From NCBI GenBank assembly GCA_003427395.1, contig BFEA01000210.1, positions 1,708,609 to 1,762,260 on the forward strand: a stretch of 53,652 nt of DNA, in the 5' to 3' direction. The position numbers were made by a program, and so were the translations under genes. The notes below the pieces were generated by a model. It was not told the DNA's origin. It was given only the letters and a program-made list of their open reading frames with translations, and made no database searches. The stretch comes from Chara braunii (taxonomy: Eukaryota > Streptophyta > Charophyceae > Charales > Characeae). Within the stretch, counting starts at the first letter, position 1, and each line of letters opens with the position of its first letter. Of the stretch, positions 12,381 through 23,374 are shown one piece after another.

Positions 12381-14160
12381 TATATTTTGACAGGGGGCGA
12401 TTCTGGCAATCCACTCTGTATAGAGGAGATTTTGTCAGAGTCTACCTTTCTTTGGGCAGTGGCTTAGAGGCAGGCTCAGGCTTAGCTTGTAGACGGATCT
12501 TGAATGAGAATGTGTTATGGAGTTGTATTCTCCATGAACTTATAGATTTAGCTTGGGGGTTGACCTGTCTTGTGTTACAGGTTTTCTTGATCGATTGATT
12601 CAGGATTTGGGCTTAGATTCAACTTGATCTTACAGGGATCATCTTCTGTTGTCACTGATAACAGGTCGGTTGTCGATTCGTCAGTTTACGATTTGACTCC
12701 ATTTCACTCCTGCCACTCAACCTAAAGGCTTTAGCGCTGTGATTTGAACTGTTTTGTTGTGTTTTCGTCCGAACTTTATTTGAATGGTCATTTAACGAAA
12801 GCACTGAGTATTTTATTTTGAGGAGTTGTACAAGAGTGAGGTTGCATGGCTAAAGCGAGGGGTGTGAGTACAGTGAATGGTTGGATTTGACCCCGTGTAA
12901 TGCGTGGACTTTTGTTGGATCTTTGATGTGATTGCATGTATGTTTGTGGTTCGGACTTTGGATATGGCTGCCTTTGATCACGTATATATGGCTGAGAGGA
13001 ACCCCACTGTGACTGTGAGACGTGATCGTCCTATATTAATAACCCTTAATTATATGTATATATATATAGCTTGGGTGTTTTCGTGCGGCCTACTGGGACC
13101 ACGCGTAAGGGTTAAACAGATAGTGCGTTTGAGAGAAGAGGGAGATACCCCGTTATCCTTTGCTTTTTAGAGTTCTATAGTTGGACGTTGTAGTCCGTAG
13201 CAGCCGTCAAAGTCAAACCCCTTGACTTCTCCCCAGACCCTATATGATGGAGCTGGTCTCCAGGGCAATAAGAGACGATTTCCACCACAAGTATGAACTT
13301 GTATACCACCCACTCTCCGCAAGGTGCAGGAGAGGGTGTGGTTTTCAACCGCACTTGGCGGTTGTCCAGCGTCAAGAGATCAGTCCCTCAAGGCGCGTGT
13401 AAGCCGACACTTGAGTGTCGAATGCGACCCTCGGGACTAATGAGGATCGCTTGAGTATGGATACTACATAGTACGCCATCATTGCGATCGCTTGCGTACG
13501 CTTGCATTGCGAATCGATATGAGTTAGCCCTGCGTCCGCGCGGTTTTATACAAAGTCTCGCGCGCGACGCCTATCCGATTTTCGCATCGGAAAGTTATGG
13601 GATGACTACTAAGGGGCTTGGAGTGTTGTCACGTTTGTTTGTTCTATGTCGTTCTATATATATGCGTATGTGTGTGTGTTTTTATTTTTGTGTTCTTTAT
13701 AATGGTGTGCGCGTGGTGTGTGGGATGCATTCTAGTCGACGGATGACGAGTCGTGATTGGGACCTCACCCCCCCAAAATGTCGGTTCGCATGCGGGTCCG
13801 ATAAAAGCGTATTACCGCGCGTACCCCCTATGCTACAACGAACGGGAAACGCCCTCCGTTGGTTCACCTCTGCGATTGCAACTGATCAACTTTCGTACTG
13901 TGGACTGGTAGCTCGGCGGGGATACGCCTACCAAAGGGAGGTGACAACTCCCGTAAGGTGGAGGTAAGTCGTGCTTCGCGTGGCCCTATCCTGTCGTAGG
14001 GGCTCGCGGGAGGTATGGCTGGCGCACTCGGCCGGAGCGGCTTGCGGAAGCTCCATGTATATTCACGATGAGGATTTAGACCAACTCTTGCGTGACGCGG
14101 CCGGGAGGGTCCCGCGTTGCTTCGTGCGGTGTCTGACCGATGCGCTCGACAACGGGCTAC

Positions 14161-15837
14161 CTGCGCAATGTATCCCCATCCTTCATTGACATGGAGATTG
14201 TATGGGATGCCTCCAAGAAGCACCTATTCCCTCCACCATTCCAAACAACCCTCGGAGACAGATTCCTAAAAGCGAATCCACCAATCCCATATCCTGATCG
14301 AGACCCGACAATCATACCACAAGTGAGGAGTGGATTCAAAAGCCCATTGACATCTTATGCAGGTTAAGTTTATCTTCAATCCTCTATGGACCAAATTAAT
14401 TGTAGATCAGGAGGCTAATAATGACAGTAGCCACAAATTAACCATAAGGCATTTACTCAGACTTTCTTCAAAACAAGGTGATTACGACCAGATCGAAAAT
14501 AATCTCCGAGTAACTCGAGTACAAATCTCACGCCAGGAACATCACTATCATTGATTGCAAGGAGGTCGTTGAGCAGATAAAATTCTCTTTCTTCCTCTTT
14601 TGAACCTCGCCTCCTTCTCCTTCTTCCTCCCTCCTCTCGCTTTGTGTTCCCTCTTTCCTCGAAAACAGCGTCCACTCGTGAATGAATTTGGACTACATTT
14701 TTGACCCGATACGGACAAAATGAGCGTGCGTTGTATTTAAGGAGAACGGTCGTTTTCCCTCCTTTGTCCATTCATTTTCCCTCATAATCCCTTATCCTCC
14801 TCAAAGTCCTCGTACTAATGACATCGATCGTTTCTTCCAAACTCACGCCTGAAACGTCGCCGTTATCGAATGGAAGCAAGATTACAGAGCAGGTACGACT
14901 CTATTTGTTCCCTTCCTTTCTCTCCTCTTCGTCCTCTCTCTTATTTTCCTTTTATCTCGCCTTTCTTTTCCTTCTCCTCTATCGATCTTTTTCTTACACA
15001 TTCATTGTCACGATCTCGTGACCTTTCTCACTTCTCCTTCCTGCTCTCCTCCCCTCATAGTTTGTTTTCTCCTAGTATCCTACCGCCCACTCCTTCTCTC
15101 GTGTTTGCCGCCCCTCGTTTGTGCTTTGCTATCTACTCTCGATCGAGCGTTGACCTTTGCTTGCGCTTGCACTCACGCTTGAGCCCGAGTCCACGTTCGC
15201 ATGCTTGGTAACCCTCGCTTGCCTCCCGCTTGCTTTCTCATCCGTACTTGTTGTTCTGCTGTCCCGCTGTGCGCGTGATCATGCATGTTTGCCAGTAGGC
15301 TAGTACTTTGTCGTTGCTCACGCGGATGCTCGCTCATTTGCCCATATTCCTACCTTTTGCTCTCACGATTTCCTCATGTTTTCGTTCGCCCTGCCTCATT
15401 GCTCGCCTCTCGACTGTTAGATGAATCTACACCTTGAATCAAGGTAAGTTCACTACAGATAATAACAACAATAATAATATAAAATTTACGAGTTATATAC
15501 ATATTTTAGTTTAGGAATTGAACTTAATTTTCGAAAATTCCTACTATTATATATCGCCAAATAGAGTTGCGGTAAACCGTAAGCAGAGATGGAGAAAAAG
15601 GACAACAACCGAGGATTTGTGACAATTGTACCGACTAATCCGGAGGCTGAATATATGTATATTAATTCGTCCAGATATCTAGCGTTTTTTTTTTTTTTTT
15701 TTAATCGTTATTAGTATCTTTTCATATTCTATCAGAGGATTCAATCTGCCTCCATAGGCATTAAGTTGGTTGGGGAGCGTTCCCCAAACTCTGCAAGCGC
15801 TCAGATCTCGCTCATAACAAGCCATGTACACGACAGA
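14161..15837. other. no gene recognised
   Basis: After the R boundary there is unremarkable DNA, a pyrimidine-rich plus strand from 14,890 to 15,420, then A/T-rich DNA with a T-run at 15,686. A short open segment (14,818-14,892) ends in CAG followed by GTACGA, a possible splice donor, but no supporting exon chain is visible. Confidence 0.45.
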
Positions 15838-16216
15838 TGTCAAGTCTGCAGACAAGCGGGGACGAAGTCGAGACCGTGGGCTAGCGCAAAGGGCGGTGTA
15901 TATTTCCACGTTGTAGGGGGAGATTCATTCAATTTTGCTCCCCCCGGTGGAAGTACCAAGATGCCGGCTGCGAGATAGAAAACTTACCTCTCTCTCTCTC
16001 TCATACACACACACACACATACACACTCACAAACACACATACACACACACACACACATAGATGGCAAGTCCGCAGACTAGCGGGGACTAAGTCTCGACCG
16101 TGGGCTCGTGCAAATGGCAGTGTATATTTCCATATCGTGGAGGGAGATTCATCCGATTGTGCTCCTCCTCTTAGTAGAAGTACCACGAGGCTGGCCACGA
16201 GATTGAAAACTTGCCT
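15838..16216 (+). repeat. direct duplication (~155 bp) around a CA microsatellite
   Basis: 15,838-15,990 and 16,060-16,216 are direct copies offset by 223 bases. They share AAGTCYGCAGACWAGCGGGGAC, GTGTATATTTCCA and the following GAGATTCATYC and GAAGTACCA. Between them lie TC repeats and a CA-rich microsatellite (about 16,004-16,058). Confidence 0.8.
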
Positions 16217-17990
16217 GTTTCTTCTCTCGCTCCCTCGTCGTCATCGGTGGATGTGACGGCAGACCCGCAGAGAGAGTCAAAAGGGCGCTGCAACATCGAC
16301 CACCTGGAATGACTCGTCCGTCCCTCACAAACTGGAAACCACCAGAGACGCACACAAAGAGTCCCTCGTTACTCAAGCATAAGGTTCCAGCACCCACGCC
16401 CCGAACATTGGCATCACCGACTGTGAAGGAGGTAAGTCCTCCTTTCTCCTTCTACCCCTTCTTCTTCTTCTTCTTCTTTGTCTTCTTCTTCTCCTCCTCC
16501 TCCTTTTTGCGCGCCTCCTTGTTATCCCCTTCGCGCTGTCCTCCTTTTGTCTGACGTGTTTTTACCCCATCGCCACCTTCCTCGTGCGAGCGGTCGACTT
16601 TCCTTATCGCGATCGCTGCCTTCCCTGCTCAGCCTTCGCGTATCCCTGCCTTGCGCCCATACCTCTCTCTTTAGAGGCGCCCGTGCCCTCTTCCCCTCGC
16701 TCGCCTTCGCAGTTTTCCCCTCCCGCGAGAGAGATCTTGGTGTTCAAGTTGTAGGCGGATCCAGCACGACTGAGATCTCTTCGCGTCCGTATTCTTCCTT
16801 GCACTGAATCTGCCCTGAACTCGGAGGCAGATTCACGAAAGTGATACTGCGAGAGGTTAACCAAGGGGCCCAAAAACCAACAAAANANAAANAANAAANA
16901 ANAAAAANAAANAAANNTNANAAAAAAAAAAAAAANAAAANAAAANAAAAAAAAAAAAAAAAAAAAAANCTAACTGCTAACTACCCCGTTGTGCCAACTG
17001 TCACAATGGGCTCTATCTCTATCTAACCATGATACCAAGGTCACGGGTTCAAGCCCCGACCGACTGAGCCTGGGTGAAAATGTTGCGGAGCTCCTTCAAA
17101 AAAGAAAAACTAGCTCAGCGGTTGGGCAGATTTGTTCCCTGCACCCTTCACTCAACAACTTGCACCTCTAACCTACTGAGTTAGTTGCTACTCTGGTTAG
17201 GAAAGGAGCCGATCAGATATAAGTATTGTATCACGGCTCTGCCCACCTAGTGGCCTGAGCCTTGAGTCTAAGTCTGCATGCCTGTCTGAGTGCTTGTCGG
17301 TCTTGAGCACGTGTGTGACCCGCAAGGGCACTTTGTGACCGTGACATTGGGGGTTGTAGCGGGGAAAATATTCAAGTGGGGGGGAAAAGAGGTCCACGAC
17401 ACTTAGAAGCAGCGGAAAACATTCAAGTATCAGGTAGGACGGTACCTTACCAAATAGAGGTAGGTGTGCCGGGTACTCGAGGCCGAGCAGAAGAAGACAA
17501 CAGTTGGGATTTTTAGAGGTCCAACACCGGTCGTCGCCGCTTAGTGTGGTGGTGGCACGTTTCTATTGACCGCCCCCGACTGCATGGTCTGGGTCTATAT
17601 GAATTTCTAACCCTTTTTCGAGTTTTCTGCGAAGCGATCCGCTGATTCTTTTACACCAGGGGGTTCGATGCCCCCAAGCTTGAACTACTTAATTTATTTT
17701 GTCTTCCCATCAGAACTTTCGACTAATTTAGATCACAGTCGTCGCATCCCGCGTGACTTTCTCTCGTTTCCTTCTAACCCTCCGGCCCTTGCGGCCGAAA
17801 ACTTTTAACATTTTACTAACCCTTACCCGTTTTCGTCTCGCGTCGTATCACTACATATACCTACCTAACATCCTCGGCCGTAATGGTCTAGCATTTTGCT
17901 TCACGGTGTTATGCCAAAAATTCTTACTTTTCACTTCTAGTCGCCCCCGGCATGGCAATATGCGTCGATACTCTATTAAATGGAAATCAT
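16217..17990. other. no gene seen; TTC repeats and an ambiguous poly(A) run
   Basis: Contains a TTC/TCC microsatellite at about 16,459-16,505, pyrimidine-rich DNA to 16,800 and an A-run with many N calls at 16,881-16,968. A fragment at about 17,025-17,075 contains GGTTCAAGCCCC, which fits a Pol III B box, but I could not place a convincing A box or fold a tRNA. It could be a SINE remnant; confidence is too low to list separately. Confidence 0.4.
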
Positions 17991-18023
17991 GAGCGAATAC
18001 CCTTGTAAGGGTGTTTGCTCCGA
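17991..18023 (-). repeat. third copy of the block's terminal palindrome
   Basis: Read on the minus strand from 18,023, this is TCGGAGCAAACACCCTTACAAGGG followed by TATTCGC (quoted in two parts), the same layout as both outer ends of the 25-kb block. The outer side faces right, so it looks like a right-hand terminus. The DNA to its left (17.7-17.99 kb) does not match the long terminal repeats, so it marks a different relative or a diverged internal end. Confidence 0.75.
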
Positions 18024-18264
18024 CAGTGCATGGACCAAAGTCAGCCCGAAGAGAAGCTACTCACCCTCAACAAACAAATAAATACTCAACCAACTCCTTT
18101 TAAGAAACCATGAAATATACCAGGAGGATGAAATTTCCTTTTCGGAAGCAGGAATTTTGGGCAGCTTTGGCAAAGTCTGGGTAAAAAATGGCGTCTTGCA
18201 GGTTAAGGATATATAGGACTTTGAGAAAGCCACCTTTCAGAACAATGTCTTGTCCGTGTGTAGA

Positions 18265-19030
18265 TTCGGCGTTTCGTTATTTAAACACACTTTGGGTTTT
18301 TCGAGATGTACTTGGTCATTTTATAAGGTTATATTCTCGTGTAGATTCAGTGTTTCGTAATTGAAACACACTTTGGAGCTTTCAAAATTACCTTATACTT
18401 CTTGAAAGTTATACCCATGTGTAAATTTGATGTTTCGTTACCAAGACACAGTTCGGGTTTTTCAAGAATTACTTAAAATAATTTTGTAATTTTTACAGAG
18501 TGTAATCTTGTGGTTATATCAACCAATGCATTGAGGATCTCGTTACCGAAAACCCACTTCAAGATTTAGCATTTGCCCAATCTTATTTTTTCGTTATATC
18601 CACTTGTGCATTCTGGATTTCAGTATCGAAACCCTACTTCGAGATTTTGAGATTTTACTTAGTGTTATCTTGTGCTTATATTTGCTTATGAATTCGGGAT
18701 TTCACTACCAAAATCACACTTTGGGATTTCGGGATTAACTTAGTCAAATTATATTTTTATATCCGCTTATAGTTTTCGTGTTTCGTTCCTGAAACACACT
18801 TCGAGATTTTTTTGATCTACTTAGTTAAATTATCTACTTATAGATGTTTTGGTACCGAAACACACTTCAGGATTTTTGTGATTTACTTAGTCATACTATA
18901 ATCTTTTATCCGTATGTAAATTCAGTGGTTGATGATCGAAACACTCTTCGGTATTTTCGTGGTTTACTTAGTTATATTATGATCATATATCCTATAGATA
19001 CGTTGTTATGTTACCGAAATATTTCTCAAT
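18265..19030 (+). repeat. ~80-bp tandem array, about 10 diverged units
   Basis: Repeated boxes TTTCGTTACCGAAACACAC and CTTCGGGATTTT, then ATTTACTTAGT and TATATCC, recur about every 80 bases (near 18,265, 18,349, 18,430, 18,539, 18,617, 18,699, 18,779, 18,847, 18,927, 19,006). The same unit recurs inverted at 20.43-21.17 kb. Confidence 0.8.
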
Positions 19031-19261
19031 TTGTTTTTATTTTAATCGTAGAGTTCAATTAGTGAAGTAAAAAAAAATAAACAGATGAAAAAGAAACTTA
19101 AACAGATGGAGAATTGAAAAAAAAACAAATAAACAAGTGAAAAAGCAAAAAAAAAAAAAATTACACATGTGAAAATCAGGGGAATTGTTTTTTACCTATA
19201 AAGAGAGCAAACACTTTAGTACTATCAATCGCAATCATATATATATATATATAGCCCGAAC

Positions 19262-19608
19262 ATACGTAGCACAGTGAACGTGTTCGCACCCCTTCACTTT
19301 CGTGCAAACGTGTTCACCCGTTCACGCGAAGAGCTCCCAAACCTGTTCGGGCGAACATTTTTGTTTTTTCGTTAAAAAAAAGAAAAAAATAATAATTATT
19401 GTTTTGGTTTTTGATTTTTAACTCATTATTGACTATGAATTTGAACATGACTCCAAGACAAAAGTTGCTTGTATTGTTATTTACATAACATATATTATTT
19501 TCATATTTCTTTGAGAACTAGTTTTTTTTTTTTTTTTTTTCCCCACGTTCGGAGGGATTTTGACGCTTGTTCGCGTTCGCCTCCGAACGAGAACACGGTG
19601 CTACGTAG
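19262..19608. mobile_element. 347-bp MITE, 8-bp target duplication (hAT-like)
   Basis: The element starts ATACGTAGCACAGTG and ends as the reverse complement of CTACGTAGCACCGTG, giving imperfect terminal inverted repeats of about 17 bp. Identical 8-bp direct repeats GCCCGAAC flank it exactly (19,254-19,261 and 19,609-19,616). An 8-bp duplication with short inverted termini is typical of hAT-superfamily non-autonomous elements. There is no transposase frame. It lies between the two inverted ~80-bp arrays. Confidence 0.75.
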
Positions 19609-20429
19609 GCCCGAACCTATTGATTATTATTTATTCTTGAAATGTATAAATTTATTTGGTAAACCTGGTTTGGACCTTATGAAAAATTCGTTAGCTATAA
19701 AGGATGGATAGCACAAACATAATGATTTAATTGCGTTGGACATACATCTTACCTTTCTAAATAAAAGTCGGTTTTTCACTGTCGGATCATATACCTCATA
19801 CGGGGGCTAGAAAGGGCATCTCTAACGGTTGTGGCTCTACCATCCGCATACCGACGAAAGAAAATCAAATAAGAAGAGTTAAAGCAGGTTGAAAATACGA
19901 TCCCAACTACTTCACTTCTTTCAAATTTAACTCTTAGTTCTAACGACTCAATATTTACCCACCCGACTCGTAGCTGAAAAAAAATCAAAATAAACAGAAT
20001 AAACGAGTAGGAAGGTAGTAAGAGACATCATTAGCGGCGAGTATAAAAAAGACTAGACGGTAATAGGAAAAATAAAGAAAAAAAATAAGCACTCTCCCAT
20101 GACTGAGAAATGAACCCTGACCCATCAACCTTCATCCGACGAAACGATTGGGTACACACTTGGGCCTCTGACGAAAGTCTCCTCGGCCATTAGACACTCT
20201 CTCTAATTTAGGTATTTAGTACTCCGAAGAAAAAAACTCTAAGCGACATAATTGAGGGGTGAATCTCCTACAACAGACCAACCTAGCCCATGCGGATCGA
20301 AATCCAATCGAGGTCTCTCTAATCACTCTCAGTCGGGTAAGCACTGTCAATGAACAACTGATATACATGTCCAACCTATAAATACAACCCCTAAATGGGT
20401 TCGGTTAAGCCATAAGGTGTCTAACTGAC

Positions 20430-21165
20430 TTGCGGATATAACTTAAAAAAACAGGTAAGTAAAATTTCAAAATCCCGAATCCACGTGCGGATACAACTTC
20501 AAAAAATAGTTAGGTAAAATATGAAAATCCCGAAGTTAGATTTTGGTAACGAAATTCCAAACACACGTGTGCATACAACTTTGAAAAACTGTTAACTCAG
20601 ATTCTTAAATCCCGAAGTGCAATTTCGATAACGAAATATTGAACGTACTTGTATATATAACTTTGAAAAACGACTTAGTAAAATCCTTAAATGTAGAAGT
20701 GCGATTTCGATAACGAAATCCCGAACACCCTTGTCGATATAAGTCGAAAAACGGCTAAGTAAAATTCAAAAATCACGAAGTGTGATTTCAATAGCGAAAT
20801 CATGAACGCATGTATAGATATAACTTCGAAAAACTGCTAAGTAGAATTTTAAAATTATGAAGTACGATTTTGGTAACGAAATTTTAAATGCACCTGTGGA
20901 TATAACTTAAAAGAACAACAAAGTAAAATCATGAAATCATGAACAACGATTTCGGTAACGAAATCCCGAACGCACGTGCGAACATAACTTCGAAATTATG
21001 AAATTCCAAAGTGCGATTTCAGTAACATGATTTCAAATTCACGTGCGAATATAACTTCAAAAAACGACTAAGTCAAATCCGACAATCCTAAAATTTCGAA
21101 GTTCGATTTTGGTAATGAATCCCGAATACACGTGCGAATATAACTTCAAAAATTACTAAGTTGTG
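20430..21165 (-). repeat. ~80-bp tandem array, inverted relative to 18.3-19.0 kb
   Basis: Units of about 82 bases contain GGTAACGAAATCCCGAAC, RCACGTGCGRATATAACTT and AAGTAAAATC. Their reverse complement matches the plus-strand array at 18,265-19,030 (TTTCGTTACCGAAA and CTTCGGGATTT boxes). About nine units are visible. Confidence 0.8.
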
Positions 21166-21479
21166 GTATCAACTTTGGAGAGTTTCTCGTCACTTGAATG
21201 AACGTTTTCAGTTTCAAAAACACGAATTCGGAAACATAGATTTCATCTTAATTAACAGAAAGTACGAATTCGGGTTTAAAAACCACAAATTCATCAAGTT
21301 TTACCAACAAGCTCCGTTGTCCAATTCAAGAAATTTTAGTTTTTTTTTACCATGAGTGTTTGATATTTATTAGCACATCTATGCATTAATAAAGCAAGAG
21401 CCTAAGTCGACTTTTGCAAACCCAATCCTAATCAGGCTTCAACCACCTACATATTTTTAATTTTGTTTCTCTGCTAATG

Positions 21480-23340
21480 GTGACTAATTGGTTATCCAGG
21501 ACCAAGGTCTTGCAGAACCACTAGCGGGGTTGTCCATGACGCCTCAAACAACTCTTCGAGTCTGCCGAGATTATAAGTCTCAAGTTATTCTTAATTTGAT
21601 GTTGACAGATAATAATTTTTGTCCTGTTGAAAATGCGGATGTTTTTCGCTCTTCAAATCTCTTGAAGAACAACACCTCTGCAGACGAGTGTTACGTAGCC
21701 CAGTCCCACATAGTATTTTAGATTAGCGTTTGGGAGGATATCGAATAATAACCAATCATCCTTCCATGAGAAGACATCGTCCACCATGTTGTTCCACTGA
21801 ATCCGTAACCACATGCCTATATCATTTGGCTAATGACGACATAACCCACATGTACTCCTAAGTCTCCCAACCCCAGTTACAACGAAAGCAGGTGGTCGAC
21901 AACTCCAGACCTCTAGAGGATAGTCATAGGACTGTGGGGATAACCATTAAAGACGGACTCGACATGAGACTCACACTTCTTTGCAAATGAATTTTTCAGT
22001 CGCTTCCATAGGGAGGTTCAATCAGGGTTGAGGGCATCAACCTCTTTCTGTATAATGAACCTTCTAGTGGCTAGAGCTGAAATAGACAAAGAAAATTTTG
22101 TTTGAATATGTCTAATCTTCACTTTAGTCGTATACTGGAACAAGTAAGGCGAGTCTTGCTTCGACGAGGTCACCAAGATTTGTCCCCACTTATCTAAAAG
22201 AGGCTCTGTTCAAAAGTTTGAGTCTGTAGCGGGCAATTAGCATTTTCCTCTAGACTGCAACACCCTGGTCTCCGACAGATCAATCGTGGTTGACACAATC
22301 AACGCATGTGTCTGAGGGAGTGGTTTTTTATCCGTATTGCTGATAGTCAACTACCATTTTTCAACTCGGATTTCATTTCCCAACTTTGGGCCCAAGACTT
22401 TCCATAACTTATGGTGGTCATCTGTGATAAATATGTGTCAGTTTTTTGCTCAATTATTCCTTTCTGTAGTGCAGATAAGTGTTGCGGGATATTTGTCAAT
22501 ACTATCTCCACAGTTCTCGTTTTCATTCTTAAATGAGGCATCATGATAAAAGTCATGAGATCTTCACCAGTAACCGAATCATTTGTATCCAGGTTCCATA
22601 AGTGTTTAATATGAAGAATTTTTTTTTCCACCCACGCACGACCAAAATTACCCACTTCATCCCTTGCTGAAAATGTTGACCCATTGGGTGCAAGAATAAG
22701 TGTGTTCTCAAACAAATTCTGATTGACCACTTTCAACTTCGTGATCGGATTGTTAGCCAACAAATTATGATTGACCACTTTCAACTTGATGATCGGATTG
22801 TTAGCCACTAGAGGAGCACTTTTTTCCAGACATACAAAATACTACACCAGATTTTAAACTTTACACGTATGTTTAGAAAGAACGACATCAAACAATATTG
22901 TCAAACGGTGCCCTCTTATGACAAAGATCATTCTGAACCCATGATATACTATGCGAAGTGGATCCAACATTTCATAGTAGCATCCAACCTTAATTACTGA
23001 CTTAGCTAGTCTAGCAATATTATGGATTAATATTTTCATAACCCCTTGAGATCTTGGACAGGTCACTGTTCCTCATGCCACCTTCGTAATGAAACCCTGA
23101 TCTTCATTTACGAAAGACTTCCATAAATATTTGGTTGCATTCCGGTGGATATTTTTGTAGGTCTCGTCACCTAGGAGACAAATGGTAAGTGGAAACCATA
23201 ATACGAAAAAAACAGTGAAGATAACACCATGACTTCGAGAGAGAGTTTGTAATTTATGAAAAAGGAGTATGTTATTGCGTGACCTGATCAACTAATAATT
23301 GATCTTCCGATTTTGTAAGGTGTTTTCGCAGATAACCGTC
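21480..23340 (-). pseudogene. LINE remnant: RT C-terminal half and tail
   Basis: Minus-strand segments in order resemble a plant-type non-LTR polyprotein. Near 23,330 is TIVDDLTVICENT, which could be the YADD-containing motif C region. Next come LLFHKLQTLSRS and PLTICLLGDETYKNIHRN, then NEDQGFITKVA and CPRSQG (the conserved W...P...GG segment). HLWNLDTNDS follows, and finally a second region near 21,640-21,720 like the xARNIRIF tail. Several stops and frame changes interrupt it. It overlaps in content with the LINE tail at 5.4-6.2 kb, so the two are separate copies. Repeat R copy B abuts its 5' side. Confidence 0.6.
22713..22808 (-). repeat. 48-bp tandem duplication inside the LINE remnant
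   Basis: Two direct 48-base units (22,713-22,760 and 22,761-22,808) encode LANNPIIKLKVVNHNL and a near-identical second copy on the minus strand. Confidence 0.8.
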
Positions 23341-23374
23341 AGGTCATCGACAATTGTACCTCCTTTCCAATGAA

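Larger units (their letters stand above)
10170..14160 (+). repeat. repeat R, copy A (plus orientation)
   Basis: About 4 kb that aligns by eye with the reverse complement of 23,375-27,330 along its whole length. Its last 1.4 kb also aligns with the reverse complement of 32,086-33,458. Diagnostic phrases include GGAGGCAGGGAACTGAGAGG near the start, the ATAAGTTTAGGTGGTCTG series, the five-unit array at 11.8-12.4 kb, TACACGGGGTCAA-like and GACACTCAAGTGTCGGCT-like phrases on the complement, and TGGCTGGCGC near the end. I find no retroviral-type or DNA-transposase motif. Near the end a short plus frame (13971-14189) reads AGRVPRC...TDALD, resembling sequence just upstream of RT in some LINEs; that resemblance is weak. 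The three copies end within a few bases of the same point, so this is a true element boundary. Confidence 0.8.

Noticed and set aside
17000-17130. Possible tRNA gene or SINE head (GGTTCAAGCCCC and TAGCTCAGCGG)
   Set aside because: The two box-like motifs are in the wrong order and spacing for one Pol III promoter, and no cloverleaf can be folded by eye.
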